Of a stretch of DNA of 64,000 nucleotides, positions 8,516 to 17,117 are shown in pieces. This DNA is from Neisseria uirgultaei. Lineage in GTDB: Bacteria; Pseudomonadota; Gammaproteobacteria; Burkholderiales; Neisseriaceae. The stretch's first letter is position 1, and every line of letters starts with the position of its first letter. The notes under the pieces are model-generated. The model saw only the letters and a program-made list of their open reading frames with translations, made no database searches and had not been told where the DNA came from. Where the stretch lies: NCBI RefSeq assembly GCF_962719845.1, contig NZ_CAUIYF010000008.1:1-64000 (forward strand), given 5' to 3'. The translations under genes and the position numbers were made by a program.

Positions 8516-8971
8516 ATGTTCGGCGGCGCACACGAATTAAGCATCGACAGTAAAGGGCGGTTGGCTGTTCCTGCCAAATTCCGCGACATTCTGTCGCGCC
8601 TCTATACGCCTGCCGTAGTGGTAACGCTCGAGTCGAAACATAAGCTGTTGATGTACCCTGTTGCGGAGTGGGAAAAGGTTGCGGCGCAACTTTTAAACTT
8701 AAAAGTGGCGGATAACCCTGTTTTGCGGCGGTTTCAAAATCTTTTGCTGCATAACGCGGAAATTTTGGAATGGGACAGCGCCGGCAGGGTGCTGGTTCCT
8801 GCTGGACTGAGGAAAAGGGTGGATTTCGACCGTGAAGTCGTTTTGGTCGGCCGTGCCAACCGTTTGGAGCTTTGGGGTCGCGAGCAGTGGGAGGCTGAGA
8901 TGGTTCAGGCTTTGGATGACGATCCTGACGAACTTGCCTTCCAGTTGAGTCAGACGGATTTGCAATTGTGA
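8516..8971 (+). CDS. mraZ: Transcriptional regulator MraZ
   Basis: A 151-residue AbrB-fold DNA-binding protein made of two tandem SpoVT/AbrB-like halves, each with the DxxGR loop (SIDSKGRLAVPAKFR near residue 8 and WDSAGRVLVPAGLRK near residue 83). It represses the dcw promoter in E. coli. The ATG at 8516 is chosen because GGGA lies 7 bases upstream and the family begins MFGG; a longer in-frame start would run into the operator. It overlaps rsmH by 4 bases. Confidence 0.93.
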   Translation: MFGGAHELSIDSKGRLAVPAKFRDILSRLYTPAVVVTLESKHKLLMYPVAEWEKVAAQLLNLKVADNPVLRRFQNLLLHNAEILEWDSAGRVLVPAGLRKRVDFDREVVLVGRANRLELWGREQWEAEMVQALDDDPDELAFQLSQTDLQL

Positions 8972-9927
8972 GTGGAGCAGAAAGTTACCGGCATATCACG
9001 GTCTTGCTGAATGAGGCGGTGGATGCGCTTGCCGTGCGCGAAGACGGTATCTATGTGGACGGTACGTTCGGCAGGGGAGGGCATTCCCGGCTGATTTTGT
9101 CGCGTTTGGGCGATGCGGGGCGGCTGATTGTTTTCGACAAAGACCCGCAGGCGATTGCTGTGGCAGAAGAGCTGGCGTGTTCGGACAAACGGGTCGGTGT
9201 CGTGCATGGCGGTTTTGCTTCGTTTCAGACGGCATTGGACGGTTTGGGTATCGGCAAGGTGGACGGTGCGCTGTTTGATTTGGGGATTTCGTCTCCGCAA
9301 ATCGATGACGGCAGCCGCGGTTTCAGCTTCCGTTTCGATGCCCCTTTGGATATGCGTATGGATACGACGCGCGGTATGTCTGCCGCAGAGTGGATAGCGG
9401 TTGCGTCGGAACAGGATTTGCACGAGGTAATCAAGAATTATGGTGAAGAGCGGTTTAGCCGCCAAATTGCGCGCGCCATTGTTGCGCAACGGGCGGAAAG
9501 TCCAATCGATACAACCCGCAAGCTGGCGCAGATCGTGGCACAAAACGTCCGTACTCGCGAGCGGGGGCAGGATCCTGCGACGCGCACCTTCCAGGCGGTC
9601 CGCATCTTTATTAACCGCGAGCTTGAAGAAGTAGGGGCGGTATTGCCGCAGGTCATGTGCCGTCTGAAAGAGGGCGGGCGTTTGGCGGTCATTGCTTTCC
9701 ATTCGTTGGAAGACCGCATTGTGAAGCAGTTTGTCAAAAAATATTCGCAACACGCGCCCCTGCCGCGCTGGGCGGCGGTCAGGGAAGCGGATTTGCCCGA
9801 GCCGCCCCTGAAAATCGTGGGCAGGGCATTAAAGCCGGGTGAGGCGGAAATTGCCGCCAATCCGAGGGCGAGAAGTGCGGTTTTGCGTGTGGCGGAGCGG
9901 ACTGCCGGTCCGATACCGGAACAATAA
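8968..9927 (+). CDS. rsmH: 16S rRNA m4C1402 methyltransferase RsmH
   Basis: A 319-residue SAM-dependent enzyme that methylates N4 of C1402 in the 16S rRNA decoding centre. It starts at a GTG that overlaps the mraZ stop in a GTGA arrangement, so translation is coupled. The family N-terminus HITVLLNEAVDAL is followed by the SAM loop DGTFGRGGHS near residue 32. Also visible are FDLGISSPQID near residue 104 and the C-terminal IAFHSLEDRIVK. It was formerly called mraW. Confidence 0.95.
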   Translation: MSGAESYRHITVLLNEAVDALAVREDGIYVDGTFGRGGHSRLILSRLGDAGRLIVFDKDPQAIAVAEELACSDKRVGVVHGGFASFQTALDGLGIGKVDGALFDLGISSPQIDDGSRGFSFRFDAPLDMRMDTTRGMSAAEWIAVASEQDLHEVIKNYGEERFSRQIARAIVAQRAESPIDTTRKLAQIVAQNVRTRERGQDPATRTFQAVRIFINRELEEVGAVLPQVMCRLKEGGRLAVIAFHSLEDRIVKQFVKKYSQHAPLPRWAAVREADLPEPPLKIVGRALKPGEAEIAANPRARSAVLRVAERTAGPIPEQ

Positions 9928-9950
9928 CAGAGAAAAACGTCTGAACGGCA

Positions 9951-10214
9951 ATGAACAAATTGAATTTCCTTCTGCTGCTTGCGGTGTGCGTTTCCGCTTT
10001 TTCCGTTGTGATGCAGCAAAACCAGTACAGGCTCAACTTCACAGCTTTGGACAAGGCGAAAAAACAGGAAATCGCCTTGGAACAGAACTATGCGCAACTG
10101 AGGCTCGAACAGGCGCGTTTGGCGAACCACGAAGCGATCAGGGCGGCGGCAGAAAAACAAAACCTCCATCCGCCGGTTTCGGGCAATACCTTTATGGTGG
10201 AACATCAAAGATAG
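9951..10214 (+). CDS. ftsL: Cell division protein FtsL
   Basis: An 87-residue bitopic protein: one N-terminal membrane span (about residues 3-20, LNFLLLLAVCVSAFSVVM) and a periplasmic coiled coil (about 25-75) that pairs with FtsB and FtsQ to recruit FtsW and PBP2 (encoded next) to the septum. FtsL proteins diverge fast, so the identity rests on size, topology and its place between rsmH and penA. Confidence 0.88.
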   Translation: MNKLNFLLLLAVCVSAFSVVMQQNQYRLNFTALDKAKKQEIALEQNYAQLRLEQARLANHEAIRAAAEKQNLHPPVSGNTFMVEHQR

Positions 10215-10274
10215 AAGCAGCCTGTGTGCCGGAATCGGATTCCTGCGTCAGGATAATAATAACGAGAAGTAAAA

Positions 10275-12023
10275 ATGTTGATTAAGAGCGAATATAAGCC
10301 CCGGATGCTGCCCAAAGAAGAGCAGGTCAAAAAGCCGATGACCAGTAACGGACGGATCAGCTTCGTCCTGATGGCAATGGCGGTCTTGTTTGCCGGTCTG
10401 ATTGCCCGCGGACTGTATCTGCAGACGGTAACGTATAACTTTTTGAAAGAACAGGGCGACAACCGGATTGTGCGGACTCAAACATTGCCGGCTACACGCG
10501 GTACGGTTTCGGACCGGAACGGTGCGGTTTTGGCGTTGAGCGCGCCGACGGAGTCCCTGTTTGCCGTGCCTAAAGATATGAAGGAAATGCCGTCTGCCGC
10601 CCAATTGGAACGTCTGTCCGAGCTTGTCGATGTGCCGGTTGATGTTTTGAGGAACAAACTCGAACAGAAAGGCAAGTCGTTTATTTGGATCAAGCGGCAG
10701 CTCGATCCCAAGGTTGCCGAAGAAGTCAAAGCCTTGGGTTTGGAACACTTTGTATTTGAAAAAGAATTAAAACGCCATTACCCGATGGGCAACCTGTTTG
10801 CACACGTCATCGGATTTACCGATATTGACGGCAAAGGTCAGGAAGGTTTGGAACTTTCGCTTGAAGACAGCCTGCATGGCGAAGACGGCGCGGAAGTCGT
10901 TTTGCGGGACCGGCAGGGCAATATTGTGGACAGCTTGGACTCCCCGCGCAATAAAGCACCGCAAAACGGCAAAGACATCATCCTTTCCCTCGATCAGAGG
11001 ATTCAGACCTTGGCTTATGAAGAGTTGAACAAGGCGGTCGAATACCATCAGGCAAAAGCCGGAACGGTGGTGGTTTTGGATGCCCGCACGGGGGAAATCC
11101 TAGCCTTGGCCAATACGCCCGCCTACGATCCCAACAGGCCCGGCCATGCAGACAGCGAACAGCGGCGCAACCGTGCCGTAACCGATATGATCGAACCCGG
11201 TTCGGCAATCAAACCGTTCGTGATTGCGAAGGCATTGGATGCGGGCAAAACCGACTTGAACGAACGGCTGAATACGCAGCCTTATAAAATCGGACCGTCT
11301 CCCGTGCGCGATACCCATGTTTATCCTTCTTTGGATGTGCGCGGTATCATGCAGAAATCTTCCAATGTCGGTACAAGCAAACTGTCTGCACGATTCAGTT
11401 CGAAAGAAATGTATGATTTGTATCATGAGTTGGGCATCGGTGTGCGTATGCATTCCGGTTTTCCGGGAGAAAGTGCGGGCGCGTTGCGCAATTGGCAAAA
11501 ATGGCGGCCTATCGAACAGGCAACCATGTCTTTCGGTTACGGTCTGCAGTTGAGCCTGCTGCAATTGGCACGGGCCTATACCGTGTTGACACATGACGGT
11601 GTTTTGTTGCCGGTCAGCTTTGAGAAGCAGGCGGTTGCGCCGCAAGGCAAACGTATATTTAAAACATCGACCGCACGTCAGGTGCGTGAGTTGATGGTTT
11701 CTGTAACCGAACCAGGTGGTACAGGTACTGCCGGGGCGGTAGATGGTTTCGACGTCGGCGCAAAAACCGGTACGGCGCGTAAACTGGTCAATGGCCGCTA
11801 TGTGGACAACAAACACGTCGGTACGTTTATCGGTTTTGCTCCGGCTAAAAATCCACGCGTGATTGTGGCCGTTACCATCGACGAGCCGACTGCCAACGGC
11901 TATTACGGCGGCGTGGTTGCCGGTCCCGTATTCAAAGAAGTCATGAGCGGAAGCTTGAACATCTTGGGCGTTTCCCCGACCAAGCCTTTGAGTAATACCG
12001 CTACTGTCAAAGTACCGTCATAA
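10275..12023 (+). CDS. penA: Penicillin-binding protein 2 (FtsI), altered transpeptidase domain
   Basis: A 582-residue division-specific transpeptidase that cross-links septal peptidoglycan and is the main beta-lactam target in Neisseria. A membrane anchor (about residues 28-48) and a pedestal domain precede the transpeptidase domain. The active serine is Ser310 in SAIK, with SSN at 362-364 and KTG at 497-499. The allele carries Leu504, Val510, Val515, Gly516, Asn541 and Val566. Leu504, Val510, Val515, Asn541 and Val566 are the five changes that define reduced penicillin susceptibility in meningococci. Many further differences lie from about residue 375 to the end (for example SSKEMYDLYH and SNTATVKVPS). 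The gonococcal Asp345 insertion is absent. The pattern suggests DNA imported from a commensal species, or a non-meningococcal host. Confidence 0.96.
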   Translation: MLIKSEYKPRMLPKEEQVKKPMTSNGRISFVLMAMAVLFAGLIARGLYLQTVTYNFLKEQGDNRIVRTQTLPATRGTVSDRNGAVLALSAPTESLFAVPKDMKEMPSAAQLERLSELVDVPVDVLRNKLEQKGKSFIWIKRQLDPKVAEEVKALGLEHFVFEKELKRHYPMGNLFAHVIGFTDIDGKGQEGLELSLEDSLHGEDGAEVVLRDRQGNIVDSLDSPRNKAPQNGKDIILSLDQRIQTLAYEELNKAVEYHQAKAGTVVVLDARTGEILALANTPAYDPNRPGHADSEQRRNRAVTDMIEPGSAIKPFVIAKALDAGKTDLNERLNTQPYKIGPSPVRDTHVYPSLDVRGIMQKSSNVGTSKLSARFSSKEMYDLYHELGIGVRMHSGFPGESAGALRNWQKWRPIEQATMSFGYGLQLSLLQLARAYTVLTHDGVLLPVSFEKQAVAPQGKRIFKTSTARQVRELMVSVTEPGGTGTAGAVDGFDVGAKTGTARKLVNGRYVDNKHVGTFIGFAPAKNPRVIVAVTIDEPTANGYYGGVVAGPVFKEVMSGSLNILGVSPTKPLSNTATVKVPS

Positions 12024-12049
12024 TCCAAACAATCAAAGAGATATTGTTT

Positions 12050-13528
12050 ATGTTCAGCAAGTTAACCCCCTTGGCTGAAACCAACTTTCCGCCTCTGCTG
12101 TGTGAAAACGCAGCAGGGCGTTTGTTGCATTCAGACAGCCGCCAAATCAAACAAGGCGATATTTTCATTGCCTGTTCGGGCGAATATGCCGACGGCCGCA
12201 GTTATATCCCCGCCGCCGTTGCCAACGGCGCGGCTTTTGTTTTTTGGGATGACGACGGTAAATTCGCGTGGAATCCCGAATGGAAAGTCCCCAATCAAGG
12301 GATTAAGGATTTGAAACACCGTGCCGGCATGTTGGCGGCGCAAGTTTACGGCAACGTTTCAGACGGCCTCAAAGTCTGGGGCGTAACCGGCACCAACGGC
12401 AAAACCTCCATCACACAATGGCTGGCACAAGCCGCCGATTTGTTGGGCGAAAAAACCGCCATTATCGGCACGGTCGGCAACGGCTTTTGGGGTGCATTGG
12501 AAGAAACCACGCACACCACCCCCGCCCCCGTCGATGTCCAAACCCTGCTCTACCGTTTCCGCCGGCAAGGTGCAACAGCCGCCGCGATGGAAGTCTCCAG
12601 CCACGGTCTTGACCAATCGCGCGTCAACGGCGTGCCGTTTTGCAGCGCAATCTTCACCAATCTCACCCGAGACCACCTCGACTACCACGGCACGATGGAA
12701 GCTTATGGCGCTATCAAGTCGCGCCTGTTTTACTGGCATGGCTTGAAACACGCCGTTATCAACGTGGATGACGGATACGGCGCGGAACTCGTATGCCGTC
12801 TGAAAAAAGACTGTCCCGATTTAGCCGTTTACAGTTACGGCTTCAGCGAACGCGCCGACATCCGCATTACCGATTTCACCGCCTCTTCAGACGGCATGGA
12901 AGCCGTATTCCAAACCCCGTGGGGTGAAGGTCGCTGTCGTACACGCCTGCTCGGACGGTTCAACGCGCAAAACCTCGCCGCCTGCATCGCCTTGCTGTGT
13001 GCCAACGGTTATCCGCTGGATAAGGTATTGGATGTGCTGGCAAAAATCCGTCCCGCCTCAGGCCGCATGGACTGCATCATGAACAGCGGCAAGCCCTTGG
13101 TTGTTGTCGATTACGCCCACACGCCCGACGCATTGGAAAAAGCACTTGCCACCTTGCAGGAAATCAAACCGCAGGGCGCGGCTTTGTGGTGCGTATTCGG
13201 CTGCGGCGGCAACCGCGACCGAGGCAAACGCCCGCTGATGGGCGCGGCAGCCGTACAGGGTGCGGATAAAGTCGTCGTTACCAGCGACAACCCGCGCTTG
13301 GAAAATCCGCAAGACATCATCAACGACATCCTGCCTGCCGTACCCGCGCCCGAATGCGTCGAAGCCGACCGCGCCGCCGCCATCCGTTACGCAGTCGAAC
13401 GCGCCGCCGCAAACGACATCATTCTGATTGCCGGTAAAGGACACGAAAATTATCAGGATGTACAAGGCGTGAAGCACCATTTTTCCGATTTCGAAATCGC
13501 AGAAAAAGCATTGGCAGAACTGGGATAG
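12050..13528 (+). CDS. murE: UDP-MurNAc-L-Ala-D-Glu:meso-DAP ligase MurE
   Basis: A 492-residue cytoplasmic ligase that adds the third amino acid to the peptidoglycan stem peptide. The ATP site is GVTGTNGKTS near residue 108. The motif DNPR near residue 409 marks specificity for meso-diaminopimelate rather than lysine. The C-terminal GKGHENYQ is also typical. I start it at the ATG 12050, 9 bases after AGAG; a TTG six bases upstream is in frame but less likely. It lies 26 bases after penA. Only 64 bases separate it from murF. Confidence 0.95.
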   Translation: MFSKLTPLAETNFPPLLCENAAGRLLHSDSRQIKQGDIFIACSGEYADGRSYIPAAVANGAAFVFWDDDGKFAWNPEWKVPNQGIKDLKHRAGMLAAQVYGNVSDGLKVWGVTGTNGKTSITQWLAQAADLLGEKTAIIGTVGNGFWGALEETTHTTPAPVDVQTLLYRFRRQGATAAAMEVSSHGLDQSRVNGVPFCSAIFTNLTRDHLDYHGTMEAYGAIKSRLFYWHGLKHAVINVDDGYGAELVCRLKKDCPDLAVYSYGFSERADIRITDFTASSDGMEAVFQTPWGEGRCRTRLLGRFNAQNLAACIALLCANGYPLDKVLDVLAKIRPASGRMDCIMNSGKPLVVVDYAHTPDALEKALATLQEIKPQGAALWCVFGCGGNRDRGKRPLMGAAAVQGADKVVVTSDNPRLENPQDIINDILPAVPAPECVEADRAAAIRYAVERAAANDIILIAGKGHENYQDVQGVKHHFSDFEIAEKALAELG

Positions 13529-13592
13529 GCCATATCAAAAATGTTCAGGCGGTCTTAATTAAAACCATCTGAAAAAATAAACGGAAGAAACC

Positions 13593-14951
13593 ATGAAACC
13601 ACTGGATCTAAATTTCATCTGCCAAGCCCTCAAGCTTCCGATGCCGTCTGAAAACAAACCCGTGTCGCGCATCGTAACCGACAGCCGCGACATCCGCGTA
13701 GGCGATGTGTTTTTCGCATTGGCGGGCGAGCGGTTTGATGCGCATGATTTTGTTGAAGACGTATTGGCTGCTGGTGCGGCGGCGGTTGTGGTTTCGCGTG
13801 AAGATTGCGCGGCTTTGAAAGGCGCGTTGAAAGTCGATGACACGCTTGCCGCATTGCAAACGCTGGCGAAGGCGTGGCGTGAAAATGTGAATCCGTTTGT
13901 GTTCGGCATTACCGGCTCGGTCGGCAAGACGACGGTAAAGGAGATGCTGGCTGCGGTATTGCGCCGCCGTTTCGGTGATGATGCCGTGTTGGCGACGGCG
14001 GGCAACTTCAACAACCATATCGGGCTACCGCTGACTTTGTTGAAATTAAACGAAAAACACCGCTATGCCGTGATTGAAATGGGCATGAACCATTTCGGCG
14101 AACTGGCGGTTTTAACGCAAATCGCCAAACCTGATGCCGCCTTGGTTAACAACGCCCTGCGCGCCCATGTCGGCTGCGGTTTCGACGGAGTGGGCGATAT
14201 TGCCAAAGCGAAAAGCGAGATTTATCAAGGCTTATGTTCAGACGGCATTGCACTGATTCCTCAAGAAGATGCCAATATGGCTGTCTTCAAAACGGCAACG
14301 CTTAATTTGAATACGCGCACTTTCGGCGTCGATAGCGGCGATGTCCACGCGGAAAATATCGTGCTGAAACCGTTGTCGTGCGAATTTGATTTGGTGTGCG
14401 GCAACGAGCGCGCAGCCGTGGTGCTGCCCGTTCCCGGCCGCCACAATGTTCACAACGCCGCCGCTGCCGCCGCGCTGGCTTTGGCTGCGGATTTGAGTTT
14501 GAACGATGTGGCGGAAGGTTTGAAAGGCTTCAGCAACATCAAAGGTCGTTTGAACGTCAAATCCGGAATCAAGGGTGCGACCCTGATTGACGATACCTAC
14601 AACGCGAATCCCGACAGTATGAAAGCCGCGATTGACGTGTTGGCGCGTATGCCTGCGCCGCGTATTTTCGTGATGGGCGATATGGGCGAACTGGGCGAGG
14701 ACGAGGCCGCTGCCATGCACGCCGAAGTCGGCGCGTACGCCCGCGACCAAGGCATCGAAGCGGCTTATTTTGTCGGCGACAACAGCGTCGAAGCGGCGGA
14801 AAAATTTGGCGCGGACGGTTTGTGGTTCGCCGCCAAAGACCCGTTGATTCAAGTGTTGAGCCACGATTTGCCCGAACGCGCCACCGTGTTGGTGAAAGGT
14901 TCACGCTTTATGCAGATGGAAGAAGTGGTCGAGGCATTGGAGGATAAGTGA
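13593..14951 (+). CDS. murF: UDP-MurNAc-tripeptide:D-Ala-D-Ala ligase MurF
   Basis: A 452-residue cytoplasmic ligase that adds the D-Ala-D-Ala dipeptide, made by Ddl, to complete the UDP-MurNAc-pentapeptide. The P-loop is GITGSVGKTTVKE near residue 108, and the family motif DDTYNANPDSM near residue 331 is present. A good ribosome site (GGAAG) precedes the ATG. The small membrane-protein gene follows within a few bases. An uptake sequence sits in the first 60 bases of the coding region. Confidence 0.95.
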   Translation: MKPLDLNFICQALKLPMPSENKPVSRIVTDSRDIRVGDVFFALAGERFDAHDFVEDVLAAGAAAVVVSREDCAALKGALKVDDTLAALQTLAKAWRENVNPFVFGITGSVGKTTVKEMLAAVLRRRFGDDAVLATAGNFNNHIGLPLTLLKLNEKHRYAVIEMGMNHFGELAVLTQIAKPDAALVNNALRAHVGCGFDGVGDIAKAKSEIYQGLCSDGIALIPQEDANMAVFKTATLNLNTRTFGVDSGDVHAENIVLKPLSCEFDLVCGNERAAVVLPVPGRHNVHNAAAAAALALAADLSLNDVAEGLKGFSNIKGRLNVKSGIKGATLIDDTYNANPDSMKAAIDVLARMPAPRIFVMGDMGELGEDEAAAMHAEVGAYARDQGIEAAYFVGDNSVEAAEKFGADGLWFAAKDPLIQVLSHDLPERATVLVKGSRFMQMEEVVEALEDK

Positions 14952-14953
14952 AA

Positions 14954-15130
14954 ATGAAAAGCCGACGTTTTTTTAAAGCCTTATTGCTGATTGCCTCGCT
15001 GGTCGGCGCGTTTTATGCCGGAATGCGGACGCAGGCGTATCTTTATGAAGATTTATGTTTAGACTTGGGCGGCGGCAAAAATCCCGGGGGTTACCCGATT
15101 TGTGTGATTGAGAAAGTCCCTGCACGTTAA
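14954..15130 (+). CDS. Small membrane-anchored protein of the Neisseria dcw cluster
   Basis: A 58-residue protein with a basic start, one hydrophobic segment (about residues 7-24, FKALLLIASLVGAFYAG) and a short tail with two cysteines (ending LGGGKNPGGYPICVIEKVPAR). It is either a signal-anchored or a cleaved periplasmic peptide. I start at the ATG 14954 because GGAGGA lies 9 bases upstream; a GTG at 14948 overlaps murF but is too near that site. From memory, the Neisseria dcw literature names extra genes dca, dcaB and dcaC in this cluster, and position suggests this is dcaB. The function is unknown. Confidence 0.7.
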   Translation: MKSRRFFKALLLIASLVGAFYAGMRTQAYLYEDLCLDLGGGKNPGGYPICVIEKVPAR

Positions 15131-15223
15131 TCTGCAAAAGCCGTCCGAAACCTTGCCGGGCGGCAAGCCAACCTCAAACGGGCGCAAGCCCATGTAACGA
15201 CAAAAACAAAAAAAGGAAGCCCC

Positions 15224-16306
15224 ATGTTTTTATGGCTCGCACATTTCAGCAACTGGTTAACCGGTCTGAATATTTTTCAATACACCACATTCCGCGCCGT
15301 CATGGCGGCGTTGACCGCCTTGGCGTTTTCCCTGATGTTCGGCCCGTGGACGATACGCAGGCTGACCGCGCTCAAATGCGGGCAGGCAGTGCGTACCGAC
15401 GGCCCGCAAACCCACCTCGTCAAAAATGGCACGCCGACCATGGGCGGTTCGCTGATTCTGACCGCCATTACCGTGTCCACCCTGTTGTGGGGCAACTGGG
15501 CGAACCCGTATATCTGGATTCTCTTGGGCGTACTGCTTGCCACCGGCGCACTCGGTTTTTACGACGACTGGCGCAAAGTCGTCTATAAAGACCCCAACGG
15601 CGTGTCCGCCAAATTCAAAATGGTGTGGCAGTCAAGCGTTGCCGTTATCGCCGGTTTGGCATTGTTTTACCTTGCCGCCAATTCCGCCAACAATATTTTG
15701 ATTGTCCCGTTCTTTAAACAAATCGCCCTGCCGCTGGGCGTGGTCGGCTTTTTGGTGTTGTCTTACCTGACCATCGTCGGCACATCCAACGCCGTCAATC
15801 TCACCGACGGCTTGGACGGCCTGGCCGCCTTTCCCGTCGTCCTCGTTGCCGCCGGGCTCGCCATTTTCGCCTACGTCAGCGGACACTACCAATTTTCCCA
15901 ATACCTCCAGCTTCCCTATGTCGCCGGTGCGAACGAAGTCGCTATATTCTGCACCGCTATGTGCGGCGCGTGCCTCGGTTTCTTGTGGTTTAATGCCTAT
16001 CCCGCGCAAGTCTTCATGGGCGATGTCGGCGCATTGGCATTGGGTGCGGCGCTCGGTACCGTCGCCGTCATCGTCCGTCAAGAGTTTGTCCTCGTCATTA
16101 TGGGCGGATTATTTGTTGTCGAAGCCGTATCCGTTATGCTTCAGGTCGGCTGGTATAAGAAAACCAAAAAACGCATCTTCCTGATGGCGCCCATCCACCA
16201 CCACTACGAACAAAAAGGCTGGAAAGAAACCCAAGTCGTTGTCCGTTTCTGGATTATTACCATCGTCTTGGTATTGATTGGCTTGAGTACCCTCAAAATC
16301 CGCTGA
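15224..16306 (+). CDS. mraY: Phospho-MurNAc-pentapeptide translocase MraY
   Basis: A 360-residue integral membrane enzyme with about ten spans that transfers phospho-MurNAc-pentapeptide to undecaprenyl phosphate, making lipid I. Conserved motifs include GTPTMGGSL near residue 70, FYDDWRKV near 113, NLTDGLDGLA near 192, FMGDVGALALG near 265 and APIHHHYEQKGW near 323. A strong AAAGGAAG ribosome site precedes the ATG. The gene ends in a paired-uptake-sequence hairpin. Confidence 0.96.
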   Translation: MFLWLAHFSNWLTGLNIFQYTTFRAVMAALTALAFSLMFGPWTIRRLTALKCGQAVRTDGPQTHLVKNGTPTMGGSLILTAITVSTLLWGNWANPYIWILLGVLLATGALGFYDDWRKVVYKDPNGVSAKFKMVWQSSVAVIAGLALFYLAANSANNILIVPFFKQIALPLGVVGFLVLSYLTIVGTSNAVNLTDGLDGLAAFPVVLVAAGLAIFAYVSGHYQFSQYLQLPYVAGANEVAIFCTAMCGACLGFLWFNAYPAQVFMGDVGALALGAALGTVAVIVRQEFVLVIMGGLFVVEAVSVMLQVGWYKKTKKRIFLMAPIHHHYEQKGWKETQVVVRFWIITIVLVLIGLSTLKIR

Positions 16307-16310
16307 ACCT

Positions 16311-16339
16311 ATGCCGTCTGAACACCTTTCAGACGGCAT
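16311..16339 (+). terminator. Inverted uptake-sequence pair behind mraY
   Basis: ATGCCGTCTGAA (16311-16322) and its complement (16328-16339) form a 12-bp stem just after the mraY stop. It may end part of the transcription inside the dcw cluster. Confidence 0.55.
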
Positions 16340-16431
16340 TTGAACGCGCAATAAACCTGCGGCGGCAATCCGCCCCGTCCTATCGTTAACGGCGGCTGAA
16401 ACCCGCCTTATACTGAAACAGGAGAGAAACC

Positions 16432-17031
16432 ATGAAACAAACAACCAAATGGCTTGCCGCCGCCCTGATTGCCTTGGGCTTGAACCAAGCAGCATGGGCA
16501 GCTAACGTACCGGATTTTCGGGCAACCTTGCAGGCGGCAGAACGGGGGGATACCCAAGCCCAATTCAATTTGGGCATGATGTATGCCGAAGGACGCGGCG
16601 TGCGCCAAGACTATGCCGAAGCGGTCAGATGGACTCGGCAGGCGGCAGATCAGGGGGATGCCCAAGCCCAATTTTTGTTGGGCTTTATGTATGCTAACGG
16701 ACGCGGCGTGCGCCAAGACGATGCCGAAGCGTTCAGATGGTTTCGGCAGTCGGCAGAACGGGGGTGGGCCTATGCCCAAGCTGTGTTGGGCGCGATGTAT
16801 GACGAAGGACGCGGCGTGCGCCAAGACGCTGCCGAAGCGGTCAGATGGTTTCGGCAGGCGGCAGCGCAGGGGCATGCCCAAGCCCAAAACAATTTGGGCA
16901 ATATGTATGCTGACGGGCGCGGCGTGCGCCAAGACCTTGCGCTCGCTCAAGAATGGTTTGGCAAGGCGTGTCAAAACGGATACCAAAAAGGCTGCGACAA
17001 TTACCAACGCCTGAAAGCAGCGGGTTATTGA
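16432..17031 (+). CDS. Exported Sel1-repeat protein
   Basis: A 199-residue protein with a signal peptide (about residues 1-23, cleaved after QAAWA) and four 36-residue Sel1-like repeats (about 39-182), each with the pattern AQxxLGxMYxxGRGVRQDxAEA. Sel1 repeats form a curved helical scaffold for protein binding, here in the periplasm or outside the cell. From memory, the meningococcal homologue NMB0419 affects interaction with human epithelial cells. Position fits the gene called dcaC. It is bounded by hairpins on both sides, so it is probably transcribed on its own. The near-identical DNA repeats make its length prone to change. Confidence 0.85.
   Translation: MKQTTKWLAAALIALGLNQAAWAANVPDFRATLQAAERGDTQAQFNLGMMYAEGRGVRQDYAEAVRWTRQAADQGDAQAQFLLGFMYANGRGVRQDDAEAFRWFRQSAERGWAYAQAVLGAMYDEGRGVRQDAAEAVRWFRQAAAQGHAQAQNNLGNMYADGRGVRQDLALAQEWFGKACQNGYQKGCDNYQRLKAAGY
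16546..16977 (+). repeat. Four tandem 108-bp repeats inside the Sel1 gene
   Basis: The segment GACGCGGCGTGCGCCAAGAC recurs (with one change in the last copy) from 16592, 16700, 16808 and 16916, a strict 108-base period. Each unit encodes one Sel1 motif. The period is a multiple of three, so gain or loss of units keeps the reading frame. Confidence 0.9.
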
Positions 17032-17061
17032 ACAGCTCGCGATGCCGTCTGAAAGCGTCTT

Positions 17062-17103
17062 GGGCAGGGGGCGGACATCCCCCTGCTCAATATGATTTTT
17101 TTT
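17062..17103 (+). terminator. Rho-independent terminator behind the Sel1 gene
   Basis: GGGCAGGGGG (17062-17071) pairs with CCCCCTGCTC (17079-17088), followed by eight T at 17096-17103. It lies 14 bases before the murD start, so murD transcription depends on read-through or an unseen promoter. Confidence 0.7.
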
Positions 17104-17117
17104 AGGACAAAACCAAA

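Noticed and set aside
11302..11330. Asp345 insertion in penA (gonococcal resistance marker)
   Set aside because: The sequence reads VRDTHV without an extra Asp; the extra residue of this allele is at the C-terminus.
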